Assembly (NCBI RefSeq): GCF_029257255.1
Contig: NZ_JARICI010000015.1
Location: 1-64,000 of the forward strand
Direction of reading: 5' to 3'
Length of the DNA: 64,000 bases
Origin: Sporosarcina sp.
Lineage (GTDB): Bacteria > Bacillota > Bacilli > Bacillales_A > Planococcaceae
In this document: in pieces, positions 38,207 to 47,345 of the stretch
How positions within the stretch are numbered: the first letter of the stretch is position 1
Layout: each line of letters opens with the position of its first letter
Translations under genes and position numbers: made by a program
Notes under the pieces: generated by a model
What the model saw: only the letters and a program-made list of their open reading frames with translations
Databases searched by the model: none
What the model was told of the DNA's origin: nothing

Positions 38207-38309
38207 TACAAGGACACTTTTTCGTCAAAAATAGTTCATATTATCATTTCATCGTTCAGATGTGCTATGGTATGATGTAGTTTGAAATAGACTAGTCGAG
38301 GTGAAAATC

Positions 38310-38492
38310 ATGCAATATATTATGACATTTGTTTGGTCGTTCTTATTAGTTTCCATGTTGAACTATGTTGCTGGTTCAATTGTAGGTACTGAATTTGACT
38401 TCATGGCGGGCGTTACCGTCTCAATCGTATTAGCTGTATTGGTTCTGATCATCACAGCTATTATTCCAGACGAGTCCCCGGCAGACGTTTAA
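38310..38492 (+). CDS. DUF2929 family membrane protein (YjzD-like)
   Basis: 60 aa from ATG 38310 (MQYIMTFVWSFLLVSMLNYVAG), with TCGAGGTG 6 nt upstream; the GTG at 38301 lies within that site. Two membrane helices: 3-22 and 33-53, short C-terminal PDESPADV tail. The MTFVWSFLL...YVAGSIVG pattern fits DUF2929/YjzD. Function unknown. Divergent from fabH and convergent with clpB. Confidence 0.8.
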   Translation: MQYIMTFVWSFLLVSMLNYVAGSIVGTEFDFMAGVTVSIVLAVLVLIITAIIPDESPADV

Positions 38493-38499
38493 TCGAAAG

Positions 38500-38538
38500 C
38501 CAAAAAGCGTAAGCACTCTACAGTGCCTACGCTTTTTT
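38500..38538. terminator. Bidirectional terminator DUF2929 / clpB
   Basis: AAAAAGCGTA-GCACT / AGTGC-TACGCTTTTTT with single bulges, A/T tracts both sides, between convergent genes. Confidence 0.85.
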
Positions 38539-38545
38539 CATACCG

Positions 38546-40693
38546 TTATATCCTTCCGACCTGCACAACTAATTCCCCGTCCTGCATCGTCAATTGGATT
38601 CGTTCGCCTTCCTGCATACTGCCTTTAATGACTTCTTTCGCCACTTTCGTTTCCACATGACGCTGAATGAAGCGTTTCAGCGGCCGTGCACCGAAATCTG
38701 CATCCGCGCCTTCTTTGACAATCCAGTCCAGTACTTCATCGTCATAAACTAACAGCACATCCTGATCTGCAAGCCGCGCCACTAAATCGCCAAGCATTTT
38801 TCGGGTAATTGCTTTGAATGAATCAATCGTTAATGAGTGGAAGATAATGATATCATCCATCCGGTTCAGCAACTCAGGTTTGAAATGACGACGTAACTCT
38901 GCCATGATCAAATCTTCTTTTGCATGATCCTCATCATTCAAATTTCCATCCAAAAGATAAGCAGAACCTATATTCGAAGTCATGATGACGACTGTGTTCG
39001 TAAAGTTTACCAATCGTCCCTGACTGTCCGTGATCCGTCCGTCATCCAGAATCTGCAGTAAAATATTCGCGACATCCGGATGGGCTTTCTCGATTTCATC
39101 CAATAACACAACTGCATAAGGATTACGTCGAACAGCTTCTGTCAGCTGACCGCCTTCTTCATAGCCGATATACCCCGGAGGCGCACCGACAAGACGCGAC
39201 ACACTGTGTTTTTCCATATACTCAGACATATCAATCCGCACAAAATGGTCTTCTGAATCAAATAACGTAGCAGCCAGTGTCTTCGCAAGTTCCGTCTTAC
39301 CAACACCCGTCGGACCTAAGAATAGGAACGAGCCAATTGGTTTATTCGGATCCTGAATTCCTGCACGTGCGCGCCAAACCGCTTCAGTCACAAGTTGTAC
39401 CGCGTTATCCTGGCCAATGACGCGTTCTTTCAATGTTTCATGCAGGCGAAGCAATTTCTCCCGCTCACCTTCCACCAATTTTGTCACCGGAATGCCTGTC
39501 CAGCGTGCAACAATTGAAGCGATCTCTTCTTCCGTCACTTCTTCACGCAATAAACGAAGATCTTTACTGCCTTCAAGCGGACTTTCCAATGCTTTTAACT
39601 CTTTCTCCAACTCAGGAATCTTACCGTACTGTAATTCAGCAGCTTTATTCAAATCAAAACGACCCTCTGCTTCTTCCAATTCGCGACGATAACGATCCAA
39701 TTCTTCCCGCTTGCTTTGAACCTTTTTCAATGAAGCTTTTTCACTGTCCCACTGCTCCCGCATACCTTTCGAAGAATCTTTCAGCTCCTGCAATTCTTCA
39801 CGCAAAGCAGCAAGCCGCGTCTGACTCATCGTATCTTTCTCTTTGCGAAGTGCCTGCTCTTCAATCTCAAGCTGCATAATACGGCGTGTCACTGCATCCA
39901 GTTCCTGCGGCATGGAATCAATTTCGGTCCGGATCATCGCGCTCGCTTCATCAATTAAATCGATTGCTTTATCGGGCATAAAACGCTCCGTTAAATAGCG
40001 GTCTGACAGCGTTGCGGCCGCCACTAATGCACGGTCATGAATCCGCACCCCATGATGCAGTTCAAATCGCTCTTTCAATCCGCGTAAAATCGAAACTGTA
40101 TCTTCGACTGACGGTTCGCGCACCAAAACTTGCTGAAATCTTCGTTCAAGTGCTGCATCTTTTTCAATATACATCCGATATTCATCAAGCGTCGTCGCAC
40201 CGATACAGTACAGTTCTCCCCGCGCAAGCATCGGCTTCAGCATATTCCCCGCATCCATCGCGCCTTCCGTTTTCCCTGCACCGACAATCGTATGGATTTC
40301 ATCAATGAATAAAATGATTTCCCCATTACTTTCTTTTACTTGTTTCAATACACCTTTCAAACGCTCTTCAAATTCTCCGCGATACTTGGCACCCGCAATC
40401 AATGCACTCATATCCAGCTCAAAAATCTGTCGGTCCTTCAATCCTTCCGGTACATCACCTTTGACAATACGCTGAGCAAGTCCTTCAACGATTGCGGTTT
40501 TACCGACACCTGGCTCTCCGATCAGTACGGGATTATTCTTCGTTTTTCTTGATAAAATTCGTATGACATTTCGTATTTCTTCATCCCGGCCGATCACCGG
40601 ATCCATTTTACCGTTTTTCACTTCATCCACAAGATTCCGACCAAATTGCTCAAGAGGCGAGCGTTGGTCTTCCTGCATTCCATCCATACGCAT
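38546..40693 (-). CDS. clpB: ClpB-type disaggregase lacking the N-terminal domain
   Basis: 715 aa; full ClpB is about 860. Begins [40 protein letters not shown], so the roughly 145-residue N-domain is absent. AAA-1 Walker [10 protein letters not shown] near 60, [14 protein letters not shown], Walker [14 protein letters not shown]; complete coiled-coil M-domain (about 260-385, Glu/Lys/Arg-rich); AAA-2 Walker [13 protein letters not shown] near 455, [13 protein letters not shown]. The M-domain identifies ClpB rather than ClpC or ClpE. It rescues aggregated proteins with DnaK; without the N-domain substrate choice may differ. The 150 bp upstream hold a CtsR-controlled promoter, so the start looks genuine. 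Confidence 0.92.
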   Translation of the reverse strand: MRMDGMQEDQRSPLEQFGRNLVDEVKNGKMDPVIGRDEEIRNVIRILSRKTKNNPVLIGEPGVGKTAIVEGLAQRIVKGDVPEGLKDRQIFELDMSALIAGAKYRGEFEERLKGVLKQVKESNGEIILFIDEIHTIVGAGKTEGAMDAGNMLKPMLARGELYCIGATTLDEYRMYIEKDAALERRFQQVLVREPSVEDTVSILRGLKERFELHHGVRIHDRALVAAATLSDRYLTERFMPDKAIDLIDEASAMIRTEIDSMPQELDAVTRRIMQLEIEEQALRKEKDTMSQTRLAALREELQELKDSSKGMREQWDSEKASLKKVQSKREELDRYRRELEEAEGRFDLNKAAELQYGKIPELEKELKALESPLEGSKDLRLLREEVTEEEIASIVARWTGIPVTKLVEGEREKLLRLHETLKERVIGQDNAVQLVTEAVWRARAGIQDPNKPIGSFLFLGPTGVGKTELAKTLAATLFDSEDHFVRIDMSEYMEKHSVSRLVGAPPGYIGYEEGGQLTEAVRRNPYAVVLLDEIEKAHPDVANILLQILDDGRITDSQGRLVNFTNTVVIMTSNIGSAYLLDGNLNDEDHAKEDLIMAELRRHFKPELLNRMDDIIIFHSLTIDSFKAITRKMLGDLVARLADQDVLLVYDDEVLDWIVKEGADADFGARPLKRFIQRHVETKVAKEVIKGSMQEGERIQLTMQDGELVVQVGRI

Positions 40694-40719
40694 AACCATC
40701 CACCTTTCATTTCTTTGAC

Positions 40720-40771
40720 TTTGACTATCTTTGATTAATTTAATTATAGATTATTTTATTAGAGATGTAAA
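40720..40771 (-). promoter_or_regulatory. clpB promoter with CtsR operator
   Basis: Minus-strand TTTACA (40766-40771), 17-nt spacer, TATAAT (40743-40748). Just downstream, AATCAAAGATAGTCAAA (40720-40736) matches the CtsR heptad direct repeat (GGTCAAA-NAN-GGTCAAA), followed by another partial AGTCAAAG. Heat-shock control by CtsR is expected. Confidence 0.8.
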
Positions 40772-40806
40772 TGGATTTGCTTCGAATGAAAGGAGCAATT
40801 TTCACC

Positions 40807-40836
40807 TAAAAAACCGCTCGCACAAGGCAAGCGGTT
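40807..40836 (-). terminator. Terminator after RraA-like gene
   Basis: AACCGCT / AGCGGTT stem followed by TTTTTT on the minus strand. Confidence 0.75.
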
Positions 40837-40843
40837 GCGAGGT

Positions 40844-41323
40844 TTATACGAGTTTTCTCGGTGCTACGACTACCCCGTCTTCATCTGCATAGACGTAGTG
40901 TCCCGGCGTCCATTCGACGTTACCGAAATGCAGTACTTCATTTGTTTGACCTTCGCCGCGCTTAATACTTTTCACCGGCATGCTGCCAATCGCCATGACG
41001 CCAATCTCTTGCGTGCCTAGATCCGCAGTGTCGCGCGCACAGCCATAAATAATAACACCTGCAAGTTTACGGTCCTGAGCAATTTCGCCAAGCATATCCC
41101 CCATCAATGCGCAGCGTTTCGAACCTCCCCCATCAACCACCAACACGTTGCCTTCTGGAATGGTCTGCAAAGCTTCTTTGACCAACACGTTGTCTTCAAA
41201 GACTTTGACTGTAGAAATCGGTCCCGAAAACCGCTTATGCTTGCCGTACGATTTGAACTCCATCGTACACACCTGCAGCTCCTCAATGAAATCATCACAT
41301 AAATCCGCTGTTTTAACTGACAT
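40844..41323 (-). CDS. RraA-like protein (HMG/oxaloacetate aldolase fold)
   Basis: 159 aa, complete RraA fold. Conserved VVDGGGSKRCALMGDMLGEIAQDRKLAGVIIYGCARDT, with the G-x-R ... D metal/substrate residues of the RraA/HMG-aldolase family. Bacteria of this group lack the RNase E target, so members here are more likely 4-hydroxy-4-methyl-2-oxoglutarate/oxaloacetate aldolases; the name RraA is structural. AGGGGGAA lies before ATG. Single gene between clpB and a repeat array. Confidence 0.88.
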   Translation of the reverse strand: MSVKTADLCDDFIEELQVCTMEFKSYGKHKRFSGPISTVKVFEDNVLVKEALQTIPEGNVLVVDGGGSKRCALMGDMLGEIAQDRKLAGVIIYGCARDTADLGTQEIGVMAIGSMPVKSIKRGEGQTNEVLHFGNVEWTPGHYVYADEDGVVVAPRKLV

Positions 41324-41441
41324 TTCCCTATTCCCCCTAAGTTAAATAATGTTTCATCCTTCATTAGTACGTATTCGACAAAGTTTGTCATTTCCTTCTT
41401 TAAAGTTGTTGGAATTAGTAAGTTAATAGAAGTTGCGGTTT

Positions 41442-41574
41442 GGGGATTTTCGCTTCAGACGGTACGCTTTCCGGAGGGCCCGCGGTAAGCCGACTTGGTC
41501 GCAAGCTCCCCAAAGTCGTCTTACCTGTTGGGCTGATCCTCCCGGAGTCGACCGTCTTACGCTTCAATCCCTAG
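41442..41574 (-). repeat. Palindromic repeat, copy E
   Basis: GGGGATTTTCGCTTCAGACGG ... GACCGTCTTACGCTTCAATCCC, inner arms GGTAAGCCGACTTGG / AAAGTCGTCTTACC. Near-identical inverted match to copy D. Confidence 0.9.
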
Positions 41575-41756
41575 TTTTTGTGGTGAAGTAGGGAGTGTGG
41601 TTCATTGTAGGCAATAAGCTGATAGACTCTCAATTCGAAACAGTCGTTCAAAACCAATGTCAAGACATACTAACTTTTAGACCAAGCGAATAGAGTAGGT
41701 TTGGCATTTCCTTTTTAAAGTTGTTGGAATTAGTAAGTTGATAGAAGTTGCTGTTT

Positions 41757-41818
41757 GGGGATTTTCACTTCAGACGGTACGCTTTCCGGAGTCGACCGCC
41801 TTACGCTTCAATCCCTAG
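41757..41818 (-). repeat. Palindromic repeat, copy F (central deletion)
   Basis: Same ends as copy E but only 62 bp: TTTCCGGA is joined directly to GTCGACCGCC, so about 70 bp of the inner hairpin are missing. Confidence 0.9.
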
Positions 41819-42061
41819 TTAGAGTAGTGAAGTTAGAATGTATTGTTTCCTATCGTAAATAAGCTGACAGTGTTTTGTTTTAAAAAGCAGTTCAATGCTG
41901 AAAACATCAAGCAGTTCATTTAATCAAAGACTTGATCTCAAACTCCATACCGTCTTTCAGATATTGCCAATGAGACATGAACACTTTATATACTATGTAA
42001 TCCACAAAACTTCCCAGATGTTAGATAATTGCAGTGACCTTACTGCATCTATTCACAACAA

Positions 42062-42195
42062 ACGTAGGATTGAAGCGGAGGGTGGGGCGACTCCCGGAGG
42101 ATCAGCGTGAGTCTAAGACCCTGGACTGAGCGTAGCGAGGGAAGCGGCTTAGGCCACGCCCTCGGGAAAGCGCCCCAAGCCGAAGCGAAATCCCA
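42062..42195 (+). repeat. Palindromic repeat, copy I (right-end type)
   Basis: GTAGGATTGAAGCGGAGGGTGGGGCGACTCCCGGAGGATCAG ... CCCTCGGGAAAGCGCCCCAAGCCGAAGCGAAATCCC. Outer arms GGGGCG/CGCCCC; inner hairpin differs from that of copies D and E, so it is a mosaic type. Confidence 0.85.
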
Positions 42196-42231
42196 CGACC
42201 AACAACAAGTAATCTTTCAACTCCTTTGAAT

Positions 42232-42262
42232 ACAAAAAAACCATACCCAAATGAGTATGGTC
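42232..42262 (-). terminator. Terminator after yitW
   Basis: GACCATACTC / GGGTATGGTT stem followed by TTTTTTT on the minus strand. Confidence 0.75.
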
Positions 42263-42273
42263 AGAATTGCTTA

Positions 42274-42585
42274 TTATCGTACGCCAAGCGCCATTTTAGC
42301 ATAGCGTGACATGTTATCTCTGGACCATGGCGGGTTCCAGACGATATCTACTTCTGTCTCTTTTACTTCAGGAAGTTCCATTAACTCCTGTTTGATATTG
42401 GTTACGATCTGTGGACCCATTGGACAGCCCATTGACGTTAAGGTCATCGTGATTTTTGCTACTCCACCTTCAAGCAGCTCTGCATTATAAACTAAACCTA
42501 AGTTGACAATATCAACACCCAGCTCAGGGTCAATAACGTTTTCCAACGCGCCAAACAGGTAATCTTTGATTTCTTCTTTGCTCAT
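42274..42585 (-). CDS. yitW: Metal-sulfur cluster assembly factor, DUF59/MIP18 family (YitW-like)
   Basis: 103 aa. NVIDPELGVDIVNLGLVYN near 17-35 and TSMGCPMGPQIVTNIKQEL near 50-68, with the reactive Cys54, are the DUF59/PaaD/SufT signature; C-terminal VDIVWNPPWSRDNMS. Acts in Fe-S cluster carriage or assembly. AGAGGAGC precedes ATG. Follows yitV on the same strand as in B. subtilis. Confidence 0.92.
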   Translation of the reverse strand: MSKEEIKDYLFGALENVIDPELGVDIVNLGLVYNAELLEGGVAKITMTLTSMGCPMGPQIVTNIKQELMELPEVKETEVDIVWNPPWSRDNMSRYAKMALGVR

Positions 42586-42628
42586 CGGAATGCTCCTCTC
42601 TGTCGTGATCTGATTTCATCTTACCAAC

Positions 42629-43408
42629 TTACTCCCCCGCAAGCAAATGCTGTGCAAGCCAATCAACAGATGCCAGCATTCCTGGACGCGAAACCGCATG
42701 CCCTGCTTCTTCTTCATTCATCCACTTCAAACGCTCCGGATGACCTTCATACTCTTTTTGAATCGCCAAATAAAATTCCTTCGTAAACTCAAACGGCACC
42801 ACCGTATCCTGCTCCCCGTGCCACATAAATAGCGGGCGTTCATTCAGTCTGCCTGGATTCTTCGATAGATCAACCTGATCCAGTGCACCAAAAAGCTGTT
42901 CGCGCTCTTCCAATGTAACAGGTAGTTTTCGACCGCCTCGTTCAGCATAGGAAATCTGTCCTTTTGCCAATTTGACAAACGCCGGGGAACCCATCATCAC
43001 AGAAGCTGCATCGATCCATCCATAGCTCGCCAGACAGCCGAATGTCGTCAGTCCACCCATCGAAGTGCCGCCCATGCCAACCCGAGAATTATCATCAATT
43101 AAATTCTTTGCTTTCAATTCTTCGTGTAAAATTCCTGCTTCTTTAATGTTAGACAAAACAATTTCCCAAAACTTCAATGCCAAATGAAATTCATCCAGAT
43201 CTTCCGCACGCTCTCCATGCAGCATGCAATCCGGTAAAATCACACGAATGCCTTTTTTTGCTAAATTATAAGCGTAGTGCAGATTATGCTCCTTCGCACT
43301 CGTAAAGCCATGAAAAAACAGTACAACTGGAAGCTGTTCTTGTTCTGTAGACTCCTCCACAATATGAAGCACCGGGATATTCTGCCAATGTTCCGAACGG
43401 ATAATCAT
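42629..43408 (-). CDS. yitV: Alpha/beta-hydrolase, YitV-like esterase
   Basis: 259 aa dienelactone-hydrolase-like serine hydrolase. Oxyanion segment VLFFHGFTSAKEHN near 30, nucleophile elbow GMGGTSMGGLTTFG (Ser about 116), Asp in MWHGEQDTVVPFE near 200, His in EEAGHAVSRPG near 240. No signal peptide. GAGAGGAA precedes ATG. Divergent from the HAD phosphatase gene. Substrate unknown. Confidence 0.9.
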   Translation of the reverse strand: MIIRSEHWQNIPVLHIVEESTEQEQLPVVLFFHGFTSAKEHNLHYAYNLAKKGIRVILPDCMLHGERAEDLDEFHLALKFWEIVLSNIKEAGILHEELKAKNLIDDNSRVGMGGTSMGGLTTFGCLASYGWIDAASVMMGSPAFVKLAKGQISYAERGGRKLPVTLEEREQLFGALDQVDLSKNPGRLNERPLFMWHGEQDTVVPFEFTKEFYLAIQKEYEGHPERLKWMNEEEAGHAVSRPGMLASVDWLAQHLLAGE

Positions 43409-43585
43409 ACGAATTCCTCTCTTCCTACGATTCTTTAGTGTTATTTTAGGATAGCAACAATCTCAGTAGAAGACAAAAGGTTCGCCTTATTCCAGTTTTT
43501 TTGACTTACTTGCCTTATTAGCGCTAAACTATGAAGATATAATGAGCACACTGGAACATATTATAAAGCAATAGGAGAGGATTCT

Positions 43586-44422
43586 TTGAAACCACATTTA
43601 ATTGTTTTAGACTTAGATGGAACATTATTAACTGATGAAAAAGTGATTTCTCCTAAAACGGAAGAAACATTACAACTGGCAGTTTCACAGGGGCATCATG
43701 TCATGATTGCAACTGGCCGACCATACCGAGCAAGTGAAATTTACTACCGCCAGCTCGGTTTAACTACACCGATCGTCAATTTTAACGGGGCCTTCGTCCA
43801 CCATCCAACCGATACATCTTGGAAAACCATGCACGAAACGATAGCTTTGCCAATTGTCAATGAAGTCGTCGAAGCCATGCAGGACTTTTCTGTCGAGAAT
43901 ATTGTTGCAGAAGTAATGGATGATGTGTATGCCCAGTATCATGATGAACGTTTCCTGGATATTCTGAGCTTTGGCAATCCAAATATTACAGAAGGCGACA
44001 TCCGGCAGTCATTGAAAACGGATCCGACGAGTTTATTAATTCAAGCTAACCACCTGACAGTGGATCCAATTCGCCAACATCTTGAAGATATTCACGCAGA
44101 AGTGATCGATCACAGACGCTGGGGGGCTCCATTTAATATAGTCGAGATCGTCCGACACGGCTTGAACAAAGCAGTAGGTATTGACGCAGTTTCGAAGTGG
44201 ATGAACATCCCGAAAGAGCGCATTATTGCTTTCGGTGACGAAGACAACGACTTAGAAATGATTGATTATGCAGGGGTCGGCGTCGCAATGGGCAATGCAA
44301 TCGACCGCTTAAAATCCATCGCAAATGAAGTGACCGATACGAACAACCAAGACGGTATCTCTTTAATTCTAGAAGACCGCCTCTCATTAAATAAATCCAT
44401 ACTTAAGAACAGTAGTTATTAA
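43586..44422 (+). CDS. Cof-type HAD phosphatase (YitU-like)
   Basis: 278 aa, HAD superfamily IIB. Motif I DLDGTLLTDEK (nucleophile Asp near 9), motif II MIATGRP, C-terminal motif IV FGDEDNDLEMIDYAGVGVAMGNA; a C2B cap lies between. Dephosphorylates small phosphometabolites such as sugar phosphates or FMN in this family. TTG start, AGGAGAGG 5 nt upstream. Neighbours yitV and yitW as in B. subtilis. Confidence 0.92.
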   Translation: MKPHLIVLDLDGTLLTDEKVISPKTEETLQLAVSQGHHVMIATGRPYRASEIYYRQLGLTTPIVNFNGAFVHHPTDTSWKTMHETIALPIVNEVVEAMQDFSVENIVAEVMDDVYAQYHDERFLDILSFGNPNITEGDIRQSLKTDPTSLLIQANHLTVDPIRQHLEDIHAEVIDHRRWGAPFNIVEIVRHGLNKAVGIDAVSKWMNIPKERIIAFGDEDNDLEMIDYAGVGVAMGNAIDRLKSIANEVTDTNNQDGISLILEDRLSLNKSILKNSSY

Positions 44423-44454
44423 TAGAAAAATCATTTGTTCAAGGGGGAATTCCA

Positions 44455-45312
44455 ATGAAAATTTTTGCTGACAGTGCCTGTGATCTGCCTCAATCTTACT
44501 TTGAGGAAAACGATGTAGAACTCTTTCCGCTGAGCGTCCTGCTTAACGGCAAGGAATACGAAGATATCGTGGAAATCAATTCAAAAGAAGTGTTCGATGC
44601 CATCCGTAAAGGACAGCAACCTAAGACTTCACAAGCTTCGCCTGATGTGATGATGAAAACATGGAAAGAGTTTGCCAAGTCTGGAGAAGATGGCATATAT
44701 ATCGCTTTCTCCTCACAGCTTTCCGGCACGTATCAAACAGCCGTCATGACGAGCGACCAAGTAAAAGAAGGCAACCCATCCATGAATCTCGTACTCATTG
44801 ATTCCCGCTGTGCTTCACTTGGCTATGGACTGCTCGTTAAAGAAGCAGTTCGGCTGCGCGAAGAAGGATTGAATGTACGCGAGATCGAACGAAAGATTCG
44901 TGCCATGGCTTCACACATGGAACATTTATTTACAGTGGAAGACCTGGATTATCTGGCAAAAGGCGGACGTGTATCAAAAGCAAGCGCATTTTTTGGAGGT
45001 TTGCTCAACATCAAACCTTTACTTCATGTAGAAGGCGGAAAACTCGTGCCGATCGAAAAGCATCGCGGACGGAAAAAAGTACTGCGCCGCATGATCGAAA
45101 TGATGAAAGAACGCGGCCACAATCTCGAGGAGCAAGTCCTTGCCATCAGCCATGGTGACGATGAAAAAACAGCCCTTGAATTTAAAGCGATGATTGAAGA
45201 AGTCATTCAGCCAAAAGCCATTGAGATTCATCAAATTGGCTCTGTTATCGGATCACATGCAGGACCGGGCACGATTGCACTGTTTTTCTTAAATAAAGTC
45301 AGTTCCAAATAA
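44455..45312 (+). CDS. DegV family fatty-acid-binding protein (YitS-like)
   Basis: 285 aa. DegV fold: MKIFADSACDLPQSYFEENDVELFPLSV, FSSQLSGTYQTA (lipid headgroup Ser/Thr), LIDSRCASLGYGLLVKEA, LDYLAKGGRVSKASAFFGGLLNIKPLL, HAGPGTIALFF. DegV proteins bind fatty acids; in Gram-positive bacteria related FakB proteins serve fatty-acid kinase FakA. Which role applies here is open. GGGGGAA precedes ATG, 32 nt after the HAD gene. Confidence 0.93.
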   Translation: MKIFADSACDLPQSYFEENDVELFPLSVLLNGKEYEDIVEINSKEVFDAIRKGQQPKTSQASPDVMMKTWKEFAKSGEDGIYIAFSSQLSGTYQTAVMTSDQVKEGNPSMNLVLIDSRCASLGYGLLVKEAVRLREEGLNVREIERKIRAMASHMEHLFTVEDLDYLAKGGRVSKASAFFGGLLNIKPLLHVEGGKLVPIEKHRGRKKVLRRMIEMMKERGHNLEEQVLAISHGDDEKTALEFKAMIEEVIQPKAIEIHQIGSVIGSHAGPGTIALFFLNKVSSK

Positions 45313-45355
45313 AAAACGTCAGTTCACAAATATAAAATGTGGACTGACGTTTTTG
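45311..45355. terminator. Bidirectional terminator degV / amylase-like gene
   Basis: AAAAACGTCAGT-CACA / TGTG-ACTGACGTTTTT, A/T tracts both sides, between convergent genes. Confidence 0.88.
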
Positions 45356-45357
45356 TT

Positions 45358-46809
45358 TTATTTAGTTTGCTGCTGTTTTTTTAGTGCTTCCTCTTTTTTG
45401 CGCTGTCTACCTTTACGGAATATCGCAAATAGGAATGATAAGAAGAATGCATAAACTAAAAGTGAAGCGATTAAATATGGAGTGTTGAAACCTTCGTCCT
45501 CTTCCACGATATAGATTTCTGCCAGTTCACGATCTAGCACGACGTGGTACTTATTGTCTTTTGTTTCTTTTACTAAATCTTGACCAAGAACACCCCGCAG
45601 CTTTTTCTTTTCCCCGATTTCAGCCGGGTTAATTTCAAAGCTTTGAACTTCTGAAGTATTATTAATCGCGATTATCCATTTTTCCTTTTCGGAAGAACGC
45701 TCAAATACCATGAACCCGTCTTCATTGTGCAAAATACGGAAGTCTCCGTTGCGCAATGTGTCTGAGTCATTACGAAGCGTATTAAGATCCCCGATCCACT
45801 CATGCAACTCCATATCCGTCTTAAAGTTAAAGAATGGATGAGATTCAGGCGCCTCTTTACCATTCACTGCAATTTCCGTTGCATACGGTACTAGCGGAAC
45901 ACCCGGCAACATGAATTGTGCCGCCGTCGCCACTTTCCAGCGGGTTGGAGGGAACTGTCGTAATTCCACCATTCTATAAGTAAAGCGCGGTCCTGTTAAA
46001 TCGTCGAATTGAAGTAATTTATCTGTATCTTCACCCGTAAACTGATCCATCGAAGAAGAATCAGGATCTACTTGAACGAATGATTCTTGAATCGCGTCAC
46101 TACGTTCTTTAGCAGGCACGCTGTCAAATGAAGCGTCACTTGCTTCATTAGTAATGACATATAGACCTTCACGCTCATTCTTAAGCGCTTCAATCATACG
46201 GTTGAGGAATGCAGTGTCTACTTCCTTCAGTTTTGTCAGACGAAGACCGGCGAGCTCGTAGTCTTTAACAAATTGAACCGCTGCACCGATCAGTTGATCC
46301 TGAACTTCCTTGCTGCTCAAATCCCAATCAATTGTTCCTTCTTCAGCAGGTGAAGAAGCAAGCTCATTCGCCCAGACATGATCTGCGCTGACGTTTCCAA
46401 GTGGAAAATCCGCCATCACTTTCAAGTCTGCATCATGCATTTGTGAGAGTAATTCTGTTAATTCTTCTGATGTTCCAAAATGAGGCTCAAGCTCGGAATA
46501 ATCGAGTACTTGATTGCCGTCATATGTAGCCGTCTTGAAAACGGGTCCGATTGAAATCATGGAGAAATGCATATCAATCAAGTGCTGTAGTCGGTTGCTG
46601 ATTCCTCCAAAGTCTCCGCCGTTAAAAGCATTAGGGTCTTGGGCATTGACGTCAAAATCATTGGTTCCCAGGCCGTTGTTGAAACGGTCGACGAGCAGAT
46701 CATATATACTTTCATCGCTGAAGGTCTTTTCTGTTTCTGCATAGGTGACCGGTTGTGCTATAGATAGGGCAAGCATACAAGCTGCCAGTAGTCCGGTGAT
46801 TCGTTTCAA
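45358..46809 (-). CDS. Membrane-anchored alpha-amylase-like protein, apparently non-catalytic
   Basis: 483 aa with signal peptide (MKRITGLLAACMLALSIAQPVTYA), a GH13-type barrel, and a C-terminal membrane helix (TPYLIASLLVYAFFLSFLFAIF, about 443-465) followed by a Lys/Arg-rich tail. The opening SIYDLLVDRFNNG...GGDFGGISNRLQHLIDM is typical amylase, but the catalytic regions are altered: region I reads VMADFPLGNVS without NH, region II AGLRLTKLKEV without the nucleophile Asp, region III YVITNEASDA, region IV LLQFDDLTGPR without HD. Likely a surface-bound binding or structural protein. TTG start with AAGGAGG 10 nt upstream. Confidence 0.85.
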   Translation of the reverse strand: MKRITGLLAACMLALSIAQPVTYAETEKTFSDESIYDLLVDRFNNGLGTNDFDVNAQDPNAFNGGDFGGISNRLQHLIDMHFSMISIGPVFKTATYDGNQVLDYSELEPHFGTSEELTELLSQMHDADLKVMADFPLGNVSADHVWANELASSPAEEGTIDWDLSSKEVQDQLIGAAVQFVKDYELAGLRLTKLKEVDTAFLNRMIEALKNEREGLYVITNEASDASFDSVPAKERSDAIQESFVQVDPDSSSMDQFTGEDTDKLLQFDDLTGPRFTYRMVELRQFPPTRWKVATAAQFMLPGVPLVPYATEIAVNGKEAPESHPFFNFKTDMELHEWIGDLNTLRNDSDTLRNGDFRILHNEDGFMVFERSSEKEKWIIAINNTSEVQSFEINPAEIGEKKKLRGVLGQDLVKETKDNKYHVVLDRELAEIYIVEEDEGFNTPYLIASLLVYAFFLSFLFAIFRKGRQRKKEEALKKQQQTK

Positions 46810-46982
46810 TGTAGTAAATCCTCCTTACGCAAACTCTTTCATAAGTTTATCAAACGCCAGAACCCCGCGCCATTCTTTCTGCTTATTTACCCAGCACTCC
46901 TCTATAAATACGGCAATCCTGTGAATTGCTTGCTAAGTGTTGGAGTAAAGTTCAAAGGCATAAGGATATTTTGCGTTGCAGT

Positions 46983-47036
46983 AGGGGATTTTCGCTTCAG
47001 ACGGTACGCTTTCCGGAGGGGCCGCTTCAATCCCTA
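46983..47036 (-). repeat. Palindromic repeat, copy G (central deletion)
   Basis: GGGGATTTTCGCTTCAGACGG ... TTTCCGGAGGGGCCGCTTCAATCCC, only about 54 bp; most of the inner hairpin and the second arm are missing, with both termini kept. Confidence 0.85.
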
Positions 47037-47215
47037 GTTTGAGTGGTAAAGTAGTAAGTGTAGTTCTTTGTAGATCATAAGCTGACAGTGTTTCATAAAA
47101 AAAGCAGTTCAAATTCAAAACTAAGAAAATTACTGACTTAGCCATTAGCCACAAAGTATGATATTTCCTTTTTTAAAGTTGTTGAAATTAGTAAGTTGAT
47201 AGGTGTTGCAGTCTG

Positions 47216-47345
47216 GGATTTTCGCTTCAGACGGTACGCTTTCCGGAGGGCGGGCGGTGAACCACACCCCTCGCTTCGCTCGCCGGGTGTTTCACCTGTC
47301 CCGCTGATCCTCCCGGAGTCGACCGTCTTCCGCTTCAATCCCTAG
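47216..47345 (-). repeat. Palindromic repeat, copy H
   Basis: GGGATTTTCGCTTCAGACGG ... GACCGTCTTCCGCTTCAATCCC. Outer arms match copies D and E; inner hairpin is different (GGTGAACCACACCC / GGGTGTTTCACC). Confidence 0.9.

Larger units (their letters stand above)
41379..42195 (+). repeat. Composite repeat element, locus 2 (with tandem left-end copies)
   Basis: Order: flank TTTAAAGTTGTTGGAATTAG, palindrome E, flank with AAGCTGATAG; then the same again with the shortened palindrome F; then a middle segment, conserved flank CCAATGAGACATGAACACTT (41936-42066), and palindrome I in the opposite orientation. E and F units share about 50 nt before and 80 nt after each palindrome, so the left half is a tandem duplication. 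No gene is present in 41324-42273. Confidence 0.8.

Noticed and set aside
41895-42110. 71-aa ORF across the conserved flank of a composite repeat
   Set aside because: The frame is interrupted by stops in other copies and has no ribosome site; conservation is at the DNA level rather than clearly at the protein level.
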